This document shows positions 1 through 8,637 of a stretch of 64,000 bases of DNA, piece after piece. The notes beneath the pieces were generated by a model, which made no database searches, was not told the DNA's origin, and saw nothing but the letters and a program-made list of their open reading frames with translations. The stretch is taken from contig NZ_JAAGWF010000002.1 of assembly GCF_010686765.1 (NCBI RefSeq), positions 62,001 to 126,000 of the forward strand, given 5' to 3'. Each line of letters opens with the position of its first letter. Within the stretch, counting starts at the first letter, position 1. Origin of the DNA: Geodermatophilus sabuli (GTDB taxonomy: Bacteria > Actinomycetota > Actinomycetes > Mycobacteriales > Geodermatophilaceae). The position numbers and the translations under genes are program-made.

Positions 1-113
1 AGCTGGCCATGATGGAGGGCCGGTCCATGCAGTACCTGGGCGGCGTGTTCAGCGGCGTGACCGAAGAGGAGTTCGTCGCCGCGATGCGGCGCCGGGGGGA
101 GAACCGTGGCTGA
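1..113 (+). CDS. ligA: Extradiol dioxygenase alpha subunit, LigA-like (3' end only)
   Basis: Only the last 36 or so residues are present, cut by the window's left edge; the frame reads through to TGA at 111-113. The tail has the look of the small LigA-type subunit that caps the active site of class III ring-cleavage dioxygenases (segment MQYLGGVFSGVTEEEF near the end). The stop overlaps the GTG start of the downstream catalytic subunit by 8 bases, so the two are translationally coupled, as expected for alpha/beta partners. Identification rests partly on that neighbour; the short fragment alone would not be conclusive. Confidence 0.7.
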   Translation, partial: LAMMEGRSMQYLGGVFSGVTEEEFVAAMRRRGENRG

Positions 114-969
114 GGTGGTCTGGGGACTGGCGACCTCGCACGTCCCGTCGATCGGCGCCGCCATGGACCGCGGCAAGACCGAGACCGACGCCTGGGCGCC
201 GCTGTTCGAGGGGTACCGGCCCGCCCGCGAGTGGCTGGCCGACCCGGAGCAGGCGCCGGACGTGGCGATCGTCGTCTACAACGACCACGCCAACGGCATC
301 GACCTCGACGTCGTCCCGACGTTCGGCATCGGCACCGCTGACGAGTACCCGGTCGCCGACGAGGGCTTCGGACCGCGTCCGGTGCCGGTCGTGCAGGGCC
401 ACCCCGAGCTGTCGCTGCACCTGCTCGAGAAGCTGGTGGACGACGGCTTCGACCTGACCGTCTTCCAGGAGCTCGAGGTCGACCACGGGCTCACCGTGCC
501 GTTGTCGGTCTGGACGCCGGACCCCGGGGAGTCCTGGCCCTGCCCGGTCGTGCCGCTCCTGGTCAACGTGATCCAGTACCCGCAGCCCACCGCGGCGCGC
601 TGCTACGCCCTCGGCCAGGCCCTCGGGCGGGCGATCGCCTCGTTCCCGCAGGACCTGAAGGTCGCCGTCCTGGGCACCGGTGGGATGTCCCACCAGCTCG
701 CCGGCGCCCGGGCCGGGTTCATCAACCCGGAGTTCGACCACATGTTCCTCGACGCCATCGAGAAGGACCCGGCCAAGCTGGCGGCGCTGTCCCGCGAGGA
801 CTACATCCGCGACGCCGGCTCCGAGGGCATCGAGCTCATCATGTGGCTGATCATGCGCGGGGCGATGAACCCCCAGGTGCGCAAGGTGCACTCGACCTAC
901 TTCGTGCCGGCGTCCAACACCGCCGCCGCCCTCGCGCTGTTCGACAACCGGTCGACCCAGCTGGTCTGA
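106..969 (+). CDS. ligB: Class III extradiol dioxygenase beta subunit (LigB-type, protocatechuate 4,5-dioxygenase-like)
   Basis: A 287-residue catalytic subunit of the LigB superfamily, which uses Fe(II) and O2 to open catecholic rings by meta cleavage. Visible hallmarks: His12 in the N-terminal SHVPS segment and the His of VYNDHAN (iron ligands in this family), the acid in GSEGIELIMWLIMRGA (third ligand), and the His of GTGGMSHQL (acid-base residue). Length and motif order match Sphingobium LigB throughout. GTG start at 106 overlaps the ligA stop. Substrate could be protocatechuate, gallate or a related catechol; protocatechuate is favoured because enzymes making it lie at 11549-14291. A strong hairpin follows the stop. 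Confidence 0.88.
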   Translation: MAEVVWGLATSHVPSIGAAMDRGKTETDAWAPLFEGYRPAREWLADPEQAPDVAIVVYNDHANGIDLDVVPTFGIGTADEYPVADEGFGPRPVPVVQGHPELSLHLLEKLVDDGFDLTVFQELEVDHGLTVPLSVWTPDPGESWPCPVVPLLVNVIQYPQPTAARCYALGQALGRAIASFPQDLKVAVLGTGGMSHQLAGARAGFINPEFDHMFLDAIEKDPAKLAALSREDYIRDAGSEGIELIMWLIMRGAMNPQVRKVHSTYFVPASNTAAALALFDNRSTQLV

Positions 970-972
970 GCG

Positions 973-1001
973 CCGGGCCGGGGCGGAGCGCCCCGGCCCG
1001 G
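973..1001. terminator. Bidirectional hairpin terminator candidate
   Basis: A 12-bp perfect GC stem (CGGGCCGGGGC with GCCCCGGCCCG, plus a closing pair) and a 5-base loop sit between the convergent ligB stop and the antiporter stop. There is no U-tract, as is common in high-GC actinobacteria. Confidence 0.6.
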
Positions 1002-1009
1002 GCGGGCCG

Positions 1010-2665
1010 TCACCGGCGGGCCGGCAGCCGTCCCTCCTCGTGGTCGAGCTCGCGCTCGAGCCTCCGGAGGCCCTCGTCGGGCAGCCGGCCGACGTCGCGC
1101 CAGTGCAGCAGCTCCTCGCGCTGCGCGCCGAGGACCGCCCGCCGCACGCGCAGCGCCGCCTCGTACTGCGGGGACAACGGCACCTCGCCACCCTCCGCGC
1201 CCTGGAGCATGTCCAGCCGCTGCCGGTAGCGGTCCAGCCGCGCCTGCAACTGGTCGCGGATGGCCCCGATCGCCTCGTCGTCCACGTCGTCGTGCTGCTC
1301 CCGCTGGAGCTCGTCGAGCCGGGACAGGCCGGCCTCGACCGAGGCGATCCGCGCCTCGTTGCGCAGCCGCGCCTGGTCGGCCTCGTCGGCCCGCAGCCCC
1401 AGCGCGCGCACCAGCGGGGCGAAGGTGAGGCCCTGCCCGACCAGGGTGACCAGCACGGCCAGGAAGGCGCAGAACAGCAGCAGGTTGCGGTCGGGGAACG
1501 GCTCGCCGCTGTCGGTGGTCAGGGGCAGGGTGAAGATCGCCGCCAGGCTGATCACCCCCCGCGTGCCGGCCCAGCTCAGGACGACGATCTCCCGGCCCGA
1601 CAGCCGGCTCGGTGCACTGGTCGGGTCCTCGTCGTCGTCCCCGGCCACCTCGGGGCCGCCCAGCCGGGTGTGCAGGGACTGCGGCAGGTGCTCGGTCAGC
1701 CACAGCCACAGCGGCCGCAGCACGAGGACGACGCCGACGGTGACCGCCGACGCCGTGACGATGGTGCCGGTCGTGTACTGGTCCAGCCCCGCGATGACGC
1801 CGGGCAGCTGCTGGCCGATGAGCAGGAAGACGATCCCCTCGAGCAGGAAGTCGACCAGCCGCCAGACGGCGTCGGTCTGCAGCCGGCTGGCCCCCGACGC
1901 CCAGCTCGGGTTGTGGTGGCCGATGATCAGGCCGGCGACGACGACGGCGAGCACCCCGGAGACGTGCACCGACTCGGCCAGCAGGTACGCCACGAACGGC
2001 GTGGCCAGCGAGACGGCGTTCGACGACAGCGGGTCCCGGCGCAGCCGGCGCAGCGGCCGGACCCCGTAGGCCACGGCCACGCCCGCCGCGACACCGCCGG
2101 CCGCGACCATCACGAACTGCCCGGCCGCCGCCGGGGTGGAGAACCCGTCGCCCTGCGCGGCCGCCACGGCCACCGCGAGGATGGTCAGCGCGGTCGCGTC
2201 GTTGAGCAGTCCCTCGCCCTGGATGAGGGTGATCAGCCGGGGCGGCAGGCCGGCCCGGCGGCCCACCGCCAGCGCCGCGACCGGGTCCGGCGGGGCGACG
2301 GCGGCACCCAGGGCGATGCCGGCGGCCAGCGTCGCCCCGGTCACGAAGAGCGCGAAGCCGACGCCGATGGTCACCGCCGTGGCCAGGACCAGCAGCACCG
2401 ACAGGCTGACCACCGTGCGCAGGTTGCGGCGGATGGCCATGAGGGAGCTGTCCAGCGCGGCGCTGTAGAGCAGCGGTGGCAGCACCAGCGTGAGCACGAG
2501 TTCGGGGTCCAGCGGGATGTTGGGTCCGGGCAGGTAGGCGTAGGCGATGCCGGCCAGCGTCAGCAGCGCCGCTGCCGGCAGCCCGGTGCGGGCGGCCGCC
2601 CACTGTGCGGCGACGATGACGGCGACCGCGCCCAGGACCAGCAACAAGAGAGTCTCCACGTGCAC
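1010..2665 (-). CDS. Na+/H+ antiporter, CPA1 family
   Basis: About 551 residues with a polytopic N-terminal Na_H_Exchanger domain (roughly residues 1-400, about 12 hydrophobic segments) and a hydrophilic, Arg/Glu-rich cytoplasmic tail with coiled-coil character. The segment APPDPVAA is the ion-binding region of CPA1 exchangers and GEGLLNDATAL is the next conserved helix; both indicate electroneutral Na+ or K+/H+ exchange in the plasma membrane. The frame extends further upstream, but GTG at 2663-2665 is preceded by GGGAGA at good spacing and directly precedes the first membrane helix, so I chose it. The gene is divergent from the phosphatase gene at 2860; the 194-base gap must hold both promoters. 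Confidence 0.88.
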   Translation of the reverse strand: MHVETLLLLVLGAVAVIVAAQWAAARTGLPAAALLTLAGIAYAYLPGPNIPLDPELVLTLVLPPLLYSAALDSSLMAIRRNLRTVVSLSVLLVLATAVTIGVGFALFVTGATLAAGIALGAAVAPPDPVAALAVGRRAGLPPRLITLIQGEGLLNDATALTILAVAVAAAQGDGFSTPAAAGQFVMVAAGGVAAGVAVAYGVRPLRRLRRDPLSSNAVSLATPFVAYLLAESVHVSGVLAVVVAGLIIGHHNPSWASGASRLQTDAVWRLVDFLLEGIVFLLIGQQLPGVIAGLDQYTTGTIVTASAVTVGVVLVLRPLWLWLTEHLPQSLHTRLGGPEVAGDDDEDPTSAPSRLSGREIVVLSWAGTRGVISLAAIFTLPLTTDSGEPFPDRNLLLFCAFLAVLVTLVGQGLTFAPLVRALGLRADEADQARLRNEARIASVEAGLSRLDELQREQHDDVDDEAIGAIRDQLQARLDRYRQRLDMLQGAEGGEVPLSPQYEAALRVRRAVLGAQREELLHWRDVGRLPDEGLRRLERELDHEEGRLPARR

Positions 2666-2859
2666 CGGCACAGTCTCCCGGGCTGTCCCGGCCGGGGCCG
2701 ACCGGGCCGCGCCGACGGCGCGGCGGTGACCAGCCGCATCGAGGACCGCCCGGCGGAGCCGCGCGCCCGCTCCGCGGCCCCGGGAGAACGTGGCCGGCGG
2801 GCGTACTGTGCCTCCGACGCGTGGCCGGGGAGGCCACCGGTGGAGGTGGTGGGGACGTC

Positions 2860-4524
2860 GTGAGCGGTGCGGGCGCATCCTCGGGACTCCCGGGGACGGG
2901 CGGCCGGTCGGCCGTCGCGGTGTTCGACGCCGACTGGACGCTGGTCTCGGTCGACCAGGCCACGGCGGACCTGCTGGGCCGGCACCGGGACGAGCTGGTC
3001 GACCGCAACATCTGGATCGCGCTGCCCGAGCTGGCCGGCACGATCTTCCACAGCTTCCTGCTGCACGCCCGCAGCGTCGGGGAGCGGGTGACCTGGCGCG
3101 GGTTCTACGCGCCGGCCGACCGGTGGCTCGACGCCACGGCGTACCGCGCCGACGACCGCCTGCACGTGCACCTGCGGGAGAGTTCCGGGCCGCCGCCGGA
3201 GGGGGTGCGCCCGGCGGACCCCGCCGTCCTCGCCGCCGAGGACGAACGCATGCGGTTCCTCGCCGAGGTCAGCGAGGCGATGATCAGCACGCTGGACGCC
3301 GGGGAGTCGGTCGGCAAGCTCGTCGAGCTCGTCGTGCCCCGGTTGTGCGACTGGGCCGTCGTCACCGTGCTCGGCGACGACGGCCAGCCCTCCGAGGCCT
3401 GGGCGCACCGCGACCCGGCACGGCGGACCGACCTCGACGTCTACGTCCGGGGGCGGACCCGGGCTGCGGGGGACGAGAACAACCCGATGGCGGCCGCCCT
3501 GCTCACCGGCGAGCCGATCCAGCTGACCACCATCGACCCGGAGCTGATCGACGCGTCCCTGCCCACCGACGAGGTGCGGGCGGCCTGGACGCGCCTGGAC
3601 GCCGGCTCGCTGACCATCGTGCCGTTGCGGGCGCGCGCGGAGACCTTCGGGGCACTGGGCCTGGTCAACACCGCCATCCGCCCGCCGCACAGCGAGATGG
3701 AGATCGCCACCGCGGTGGAGGTCGCGCGACGGGCGTCCCTGGCCATCGACAACGCCCGTCTCTACGGCCGGCAGCTCAAGGTCGCCGAGACCCTGCAGCG
3801 CAGCCTGCTGACCCCGCCACCGCAGCCCGACCAGCTGGAGATCGCCGTCCGCTACCGGCCGGCCACCAGCTCCATGCGCGTCGGTGGCGACTGGTACGAC
3901 GCCTTCCAGCAGCCCGACGGCGGCACGCTGCTGGTGATCGGCGACGTCGTCGGCCACAACGTGGACGCCGCCGCGGCGATGGGGCAGGTCCGCAGCATCC
4001 TGCGGGGCATCGCCTACGACCGGCAGGAGGAGCCCGCCCGGGTCCTCACCCGGGTCGACGAGGCGCTCACCGGCCTGCGCATCGGCACGCTGGCAACCGC
4101 GCTGATCGCCCGGCTCGAGCAGACCCCGGACCAGCTGGCCACCGGCCGCCGCACCCTGCGGTGGTCCTCGGCCGGTCACCTGCCGCCGCTGCTGCTCGGC
4201 GCCGACGGCCGGGTGGAGGTGCTGGTCTCGAGCCCCGAGACGCTGCTCGGTGCGGAGTCGGTCCGGCCGCGGACGGACACGACGACCGACGTCGGTCCGG
4301 GGGACACGCTGCTCTTCTACACCGACGGGCTGGTCGAGCAGGGCCGCTCGGGCATCGACGAGGGCATCGAGCGGCTGGTGGCCCTGGTCGCCGAGCTGGG
4401 CGCCGTCCCGGTGGACCGGTTGTGCGACACGCTGCTCGAGCGGATCGTCGGGGCCCGCGCCGACGACGACGTCGCGATCGTGGCGGTCCGCTGCCACGCC
4501 CAGGGTGACCCGGCGGGCGGCTGA
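2860..4524 (+). CDS. PAS-GAF-SpoIIE (PP2C-type) serine phosphatase
   Basis: About 554 residues. An N-terminal PAS-like sensor (roughly 15-110), a GAF domain (about 130-290) and a C-terminal PP2C/SpoIIE phosphatase domain (about 305-545) are recognisable. The phosphatase carries the GGDWYD, IGDVVGHN and C-terminal DDDVAIVAVR segments whose aspartates bind two Mn/Mg ions. Such proteins dephosphorylate STAS anti-sigma antagonists in partner-switching cascades; a STAS protein is encoded at about 10035. The frame is open from GTG at 2821, but GTG at 2860 has GGAGG upstream at a somewhat long spacing; the start is uncertain by 13 codons. The sensed signal is unknown. Confidence 0.85.
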   Translation: MSGAGASSGLPGTGGRSAVAVFDADWTLVSVDQATADLLGRHRDELVDRNIWIALPELAGTIFHSFLLHARSVGERVTWRGFYAPADRWLDATAYRADDRLHVHLRESSGPPPEGVRPADPAVLAAEDERMRFLAEVSEAMISTLDAGESVGKLVELVVPRLCDWAVVTVLGDDGQPSEAWAHRDPARRTDLDVYVRGRTRAAGDENNPMAAALLTGEPIQLTTIDPELIDASLPTDEVRAAWTRLDAGSLTIVPLRARAETFGALGLVNTAIRPPHSEMEIATAVEVARRASLAIDNARLYGRQLKVAETLQRSLLTPPPQPDQLEIAVRYRPATSSMRVGGDWYDAFQQPDGGTLLVIGDVVGHNVDAAAAMGQVRSILRGIAYDRQEEPARVLTRVDEALTGLRIGTLATALIARLEQTPDQLATGRRTLRWSSAGHLPPLLLGADGRVEVLVSSPETLLGAESVRPRTDTTTDVGPGDTLLFYTDGLVEQGRSGIDEGIERLVALVAELGAVPVDRLCDTLLERIVGARADDDVAIVAVRCHAQGDPAGG

Positions 4525-4592
4525 GGCCACGGGCCGCCGAGGGCATGCGGCATGCTGCGTCCCGCCCCGAGTCGTCCGCAGAAGGGACCGTC

Positions 4593-5369
4593 ATGTCCAT
4601 CCTGTCCGGGTTCGCCGCCGCGCTGGCGTCCGGCGGCATCGAGGTCGTCGACCTCACCGCGCCGCTGTCGGCCGAGACGCCGGTGATCGCGCTGCCGCCG
4701 GACTTCGCCCAGACCGCTCGCTTCGAGCTCGAGGAGCTCAGCCGCTACGACGACCGTGGGCCCGCCTGGTACTGGAACAACATCCGCACCGGGGAGCACA
4801 CCGGCACGCACTTCGACGCGCCCAACCACTGGGTGACCGGGCGGGACGGCGACGACGTGGCCTCGGTGCCGGCGTCCCGGCTGATCGCGCCCGCCGTCGT
4901 CCTCGACCTCTCCGCCGAGGCCGCCGCGGACCCGGACTTCCTGCTCGAGGTGGAGCACGTGCGCGCCTGGGAGGCCCAGCACGGGCCGCTGCCCGCGGGC
5001 GGCTGGCTGCTCTACCGCACCGGCTGGGACGCCCGCAGCGCCTCGCAGGAGGACTTCCTCAACGCCGACGCGACGGGCGCGCACACGCCCGGCGTCTCGC
5101 CGGAGTGCGCCCGCTGGCTGGCCGAGGAGGCCCCGGTCATCGGCCTCGGCGTCGAGACGGTCGGTACCGACGCCGGCGCCGCGCACTCCTTCGACCCGCC
5201 CTTCCCCTGCCACGCCGCCCTGATGGGCAGCGGCAAGTACGGGCTCACCCAGCTGCAGAACCTCGCGCTCCTGCCGCCCACGGGGGTGGTCCTGGTCGCG
5301 GCACCGCTGCCGATCGTGTCCGGGTCCGGCTCGCCGTCCCGGGTGCTGGCCCTCGTCGAGCGGGGATGA
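4593..5369 (+). CDS. Cyclase family protein (kynurenine formamidase-like metal hydrolase)
   Basis: A 258-residue member of the cyclase/KynB fold. The diagnostic HTGTHFDAPNHW metal-binding motif sits near residue 70, and a further His occurs in the C-terminal PFPCHAALMGSGKYGLTQLQNL region. Relatives hydrolyse N-formylkynurenine, cyclic amides, isatin or lactone-type bonds using Mn/Zn. ATG at 4593 follows GAAGGGA, whereas the open frame upstream to 4545 lacks a ribosome site. The stop overlaps the start of the ThDP enzyme by four bases (ATGA), so the two products probably act in one pathway. No kynurenine-pathway genes are nearby, so I leave the substrate open. Confidence 0.82.
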   Translation: MSILSGFAAALASGGIEVVDLTAPLSAETPVIALPPDFAQTARFELEELSRYDDRGPAWYWNNIRTGEHTGTHFDAPNHWVTGRDGDDVASVPASRLIAPAVVLDLSAEAAADPDFLLEVEHVRAWEAQHGPLPAGGWLLYRTGWDARSASQEDFLNADATGAHTPGVSPECARWLAEEAPVIGLGVETVGTDAGAAHSFDPPFPCHAALMGSGKYGLTQLQNLALLPPTGVVLVAAPLPIVSGSGSPSRVLALVERG

Positions 5370-7009
5370 GGACCACCGTCGCCGAGGCGGTCGGCGCCGC
5401 GCTGGTCGGCTGCGGCGTCGACACGGTGTTCGGCGTCGTCGGCTCCGGCAACTTCGCCGTCACCAACGCCATGGTCGCCGCGGGCGCCCGGTTCGTCGCC
5501 GCCCGCCACGAGGGCGGCGCGGCGACGATGGCCGACGCGTACGCCCGGATGAGCGGGGGGCCGGCGGCGCTGACCGTGCACCAGGGCTGCGGCCTGACCA
5601 ACGCCATGACCGGCATCACCGAGGCGGCCAAGAGCCGGACGCCGCTGGTGGTGCTGGCCGCCGAGGCGAGCTCGCCGACGTCGAACTTCGCCGTCGACCA
5701 GTCGGCGCTGGCCGCGGCCGTGGGTGCGGTGCCCATGCGGGTCACCTCCGCGGGGGACGCGCTCGACCAGGTGGCCGCCGCGGTCGGGACGGCGGTGCAC
5801 GGCCGGCGCACCGTGGTGCTCAACCTGCCGCTGGCCGTCCAGGTGGACGACCTGCCGGCCCCGGCCGGCGCGCTACCGGTGCCGGTGCCGGAACCGCCGG
5901 CCCTGCACCCCGAGCAGGTCGAGCGGCTGGCCGCCGCCCTGCGGCAGGCCCGCAGACCGGTGTTCGTCGCCGGCCGCGGCGCTCGCGGGCCCGGCTGCCG
6001 GGAGGCCCTCACCGCGCTCGCCGAGCGGTGCGGCGCGCTGCTGGCCACCTCGGCGGTGGCTCGCGGGCTGTTCGCCGGCGATCCGTGGTCCCTGGACGTC
6101 TCGGGTGGTTTCGCCTCCCCGCTGGCCGCCGAGCTGATCAGCGGCGCAGACCTCGTCGTCGGCTGGGGGTGCGCCCTCAACACGTGGACCACCAGGCACG
6201 GCCGGCTGCTCGCCGCCGACGCCGTCGTCGTCCAGGTCGACGACGACCCCGCCGCCCTGGGCGTGCACCGCGACCTGACCCTGGGGGTGGCCGGCGACGT
6301 CCGGACGACGGCGGCGGCGGTCGCCGGCGCCCTGGGGGAGGTCCCGGCTCCCGGCTACCGGACGCCGGAGGTCCGGGCCGACATCGCCCGGCGGGTGCGC
6401 TGGCGCGACGTCCCGTTCGCCGCCGCCGGCGGCCCGGACCGGATCGACCCCCGCACGCTGACGATCGCCCTGGACGACCTGCTGCCGGCCGAGCGGGTCG
6501 TGGCCGTCGACTCGGGCAACTTCATGGGCTACCCGAGCATGTTCCTCGGCGTCCCCGACGAGTTCGGGTTCTGCTTCACCCAGGCCTTCCAGTCCGTCGG
6601 GCTGGGGCTGGCCAGCGCGATCGGCGCGGCGCTGGCCCGGCCCGGGCGGCTGCCGGTCGCCGCGCTCGGGGACGGCGGGGCGCTCATGGGGGCGGCGGAG
6701 CTCGAGACGGTGGTGCGGCTGGGCCTGCCGATGGTGGTCGTGGTCTACAACGACGCCGCGTACGGGGCGGAGGTGCACCACTTCGGTCCCGAGGGTGCGC
6801 CGCTGGACACCGTCCGCTTCCCCGACACCGACCTCGCCGCCCTCGCCCGCGGGATCGGCTTCGAGGCGCTCACCGTGCGGCGTCCCGAGGACCTCGCGCC
6901 GGTCGCCGACTGGGTGGCCGGACCGAGGACGGCGCCGCTGCTGGTCGACGCGAAGGTGGCCGGCGACCAGCCGTCGTGGTGGCTCGAGGACGCGTTCCGG
7001 GGCCACTGA
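5366..7009 (+). CDS. Thiamine diphosphate-dependent enzyme (acetolactate synthase / 2-oxoacid decarboxylase-like)
   Basis: 547 residues with the three-domain architecture of the pyruvate oxidase/decarboxylase family. The N-terminal pyrimidine-binding domain carries the activating Glu in ARHEGGAATMADAYAR (about residue 50). A central domain (about 180-310) follows. The C-terminal pyrophosphate domain has the Mg-ThDP motif beginning GDGGALMGAAELE and ending VVYNDAAYGAE. Expected chemistry is decarboxylation or carboligation of a 2-oxoacid. A biosynthetic acetolactate synthase would normally sit with ilvN/ilvC; here it is translationally coupled to a cyclase-type hydrolase, which suggests a catabolic or specialised role. 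Substrate not assignable. Confidence 0.83.
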   Translation: MRTTVAEAVGAALVGCGVDTVFGVVGSGNFAVTNAMVAAGARFVAARHEGGAATMADAYARMSGGPAALTVHQGCGLTNAMTGITEAAKSRTPLVVLAAEASSPTSNFAVDQSALAAAVGAVPMRVTSAGDALDQVAAAVGTAVHGRRTVVLNLPLAVQVDDLPAPAGALPVPVPEPPALHPEQVERLAAALRQARRPVFVAGRGARGPGCREALTALAERCGALLATSAVARGLFAGDPWSLDVSGGFASPLAAELISGADLVVGWGCALNTWTTRHGRLLAADAVVVQVDDDPAALGVHRDLTLGVAGDVRTTAAAVAGALGEVPAPGYRTPEVRADIARRVRWRDVPFAAAGGPDRIDPRTLTIALDDLLPAERVVAVDSGNFMGYPSMFLGVPDEFGFCFTQAFQSVGLGLASAIGAALARPGRLPVAALGDGGALMGAAELETVVRLGLPMVVVVYNDAAYGAEVHHFGPEGAPLDTVRFPDTDLAALARGIGFEALTVRRPEDLAPVADWVAGPRTAPLLVDAKVAGDQPSWWLEDAFRGH

Positions 7010-7089
7010 CGCCCCCGTGAGCATCGCGGGCAGCGCCGGCGACCGAGGAGCGGAGCGGGGGCGAAGGGGCCGGGGGCGGGCGGGCCACT

Positions 7090-7142
7090 GACCCGTCCCG
7101 AGGGGCAAGAGATGGCCGTCCCTGCCCCTCCGGGGCGGGGTC
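7090..7142. terminator. Imperfect hairpin between convergent genes
   Basis: An inverted repeat pairs GACCCGTCCCGAGGGGCA (from 7090) with TGCCCCTCCGGGGCGGGGTC (ending 7142), with small bulges and a loop of about 15 bases. It lies between the converging ThDP-enzyme and NlpC/P60 genes and touches the latter's stop codon. Possible shared terminator. Confidence 0.4.
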
Positions 7143-8310
7143 AGCCGGCGATGCGGCGGGCGCTGTTGTAGCCGCCCATCCCGTCCACCGGCGCCACCTT
7201 GACCGGCTGGCCGTAGGTGGAGGCGTGCACCATCTGGCCGTTGCCGATGTAGATGCCGACGTGGCTGACCGGGCTGTAGAAGAACACCAGGTCCCCGGGC
7301 TTCAGGTCGGCGCGCGACACCGGCGCGCCCATCGTCGACTGCATCCGGCTGGAGTGCGGCAGGGTCACCCCCGCCGCGGCGTAGGCGTACTGCACCAGAC
7401 CCGAGCAGTCGAAGGAGTTCGGTCCGGCGGCGGCCCACACGTAGGGGTCGCCCAGCTGGGCCATCGCGGTGTCGACGGCCCGCTGGGCGGCGGCACTGCC
7501 CGCGACCACCGGGGCGGCGGCCGGCGCCGGTGCCGCGGCCGCGCGCGGGGCGGGGGCGGACCGGTTCCCGCTGCCCGTGGAGCGCGGTGCGGCCTCCGCC
7601 GGCGCCGCCCCACCCCCGGCCGCTGCCTGCGCCGCCGCCGCGGCGGCCTGCTCGGCGGCGGCCCGCTCGGCCGCCTCCCGCTCGGCGGCCTCCCGTGCGG
7701 CGCGCTGCTCCTCGGCGGCCAGGCGGTCGTACTCGGCCTGGAACCGGGCGACCTGCTGGTCCAGCGCCGCCTGCTGGGCGGAGACCCGGTCGACCAGCTC
7801 CTGGGCGTCGCCGGCGGCCCGCTCGGCGGCGGACCGCGCCCGGTCGGCGGCGTCGGTGGCCTGCTCGGCACCACCGAGGACGCCGTTGTTGTGGTCGGCG
7901 ATCGTCTGCAGGGTGCCGACCCGGTCGAGCACCTCCTCGGGCGACGTACTGGTGAGCATGGCCGACAGGGTGCTCAGCCGGTCCCCGGTCCAGGCGCCGC
8001 GGGCGACGGCGCGCACCCGTTCGCGGGCGGTGGCGAGGGCGGCCTCGGCGGCGGCGACCTCCCCGGCGGCCCGGGCGGCGTCGTCCTGGCTGGCGCGCAG
8101 CCGCTCGCGGGCCTCGTTGAACTCCTCGGTGACCACCTCGAGCTGGCGGGCGCGGTCGGCGACCAGCGCCGCGGCCTCCTGGGAGGTGGTCGGGTCCTCG
8201 GGTGCGGCGGCCGCGGGCGCCGCGGTGAGCGTGAGACCGCCGACGGCGACGAGGCCGATGAGCAGGCGGGGGGCGGACAGGCGGCGGGCGGGGGCGTGCG
8301 AACTCGCCAT
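7141..8310 (-). CDS. Secreted NlpC/P60 peptidoglycan endopeptidase (RipA-like)
   Basis: 389 residues. A Sec signal peptide (Arg-rich start, hydrophobic core to about residue 35 ending in AAPAAAA) is followed by a long Ala/Glu/Arg-rich coiled-coil domain (about 45-215), a low-complexity Ala/Pro linker (about 220-270) and a C-terminal NlpC/P60 domain (about 275-389). The catalytic Cys is in FDCSGLVQYAY, the His in VSHVGIYIG and the third polar residue lies near the VHAS segment. Such enzymes cut D-Glu-mDAP bonds in cell-wall stem peptides during growth and division, and the coiled coil often restrains activity. The upstream c-di-AMP riboswitch implies control by that second messenger. Confidence 0.92.
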   Translation of the reverse strand: MASSHAPARRLSAPRLLIGLVAVGGLTLTAAPAAAAPEDPTTSQEAAALVADRARQLEVVTEEFNEARERLRASQDDAARAAGEVAAAEAALATARERVRAVARGAWTGDRLSTLSAMLTSTSPEEVLDRVGTLQTIADHNNGVLGGAEQATDAADRARSAAERAAGDAQELVDRVSAQQAALDQQVARFQAEYDRLAAEEQRAAREAAEREAAERAAAEQAAAAAAQAAAGGGAAPAEAAPRSTGSGNRSAPAPRAAAAPAPAAAPVVAGSAAAQRAVDTAMAQLGDPYVWAAAGPNSFDCSGLVQYAYAAAGVTLPHSSRMQSTMGAPVSRADLKPGDLVFFYSPVSHVGIYIGNGQMVHASTYGQPVKVAPVDGMGGYNSARRIAG

Positions 8311-8336
8311 GCTGGCGGAGCTGTCCTCTCTTCCAC

Positions 8337-8495
8337 GGCCGCCTACCGAGTTAGCTGACGGGTTCGGGCGGGAAGGCGCCCGGCGCCCTCGGCCCGGTGG
8401 GCCGGTGGCGCTTCACCCCAGGACTGCGGTGGGTCCCCGGTCCCTGGTTGCCGACCCGCCTCGCGGACGAGGTGGGCCGACGCAGGGTTCGGCGG
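8337..8495 (-). ncRNA. Cyclic di-AMP riboswitch (ydaO-yuaA leader)
   Basis: On the minus strand, the leader of the NlpC/P60 gene contains conserved ydaO-family blocks in order: a GGCAACCAGGGACC block, TGGGGTGAAGCGCC, and the highly characteristic 3' block AACCCGTCAGCTAACTCGG followed by TAGGCGG. These match the family's GGGGUGAA and CGUCAGCUAAC consensus elements. In actinobacteria this riboswitch class commonly precedes cell-wall hydrolase genes, as here, and c-di-AMP binding usually lowers expression. Boundaries are approximate; the 5' pairing strand probably starts near 8495. Confidence 0.87.
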
Positions 8496-8548
8496 CGTCC
8501 GGGCGGCCCTCACCGGAGGTGGCGGAACGACCCGTCCGGACCCGGGCC

Positions 8549-8578
8549 ACGCTAGGGGCCGTCATCGAACCGTGACAA
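8549..8578 (-). promoter_or_regulatory. Candidate sigma-70-type promoter of the riboswitch leader
   Basis: TTGTCA (8578-8573) and TAGCGT (8554-8549) are separated by 18 bases on the minus strand, placing the transcript start just upstream of the riboswitch. TAGCGT-like -10 boxes recur elsewhere in this window. Confidence 0.55.
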
Positions 8579-8637
8579 ACCGAGGGACCGGCGCGGGCCG
8601 ACCCCGGTCGGCACGCCCGTCGACACGCGGATCGCCC

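Noticed and set aside
897-3041. 714-codon minus-strand frame over the antiporter
   Set aside because: Low-complexity Arg/Pro/Gly composition; the overlapping frame encodes a clear Na+/H+ exchanger.
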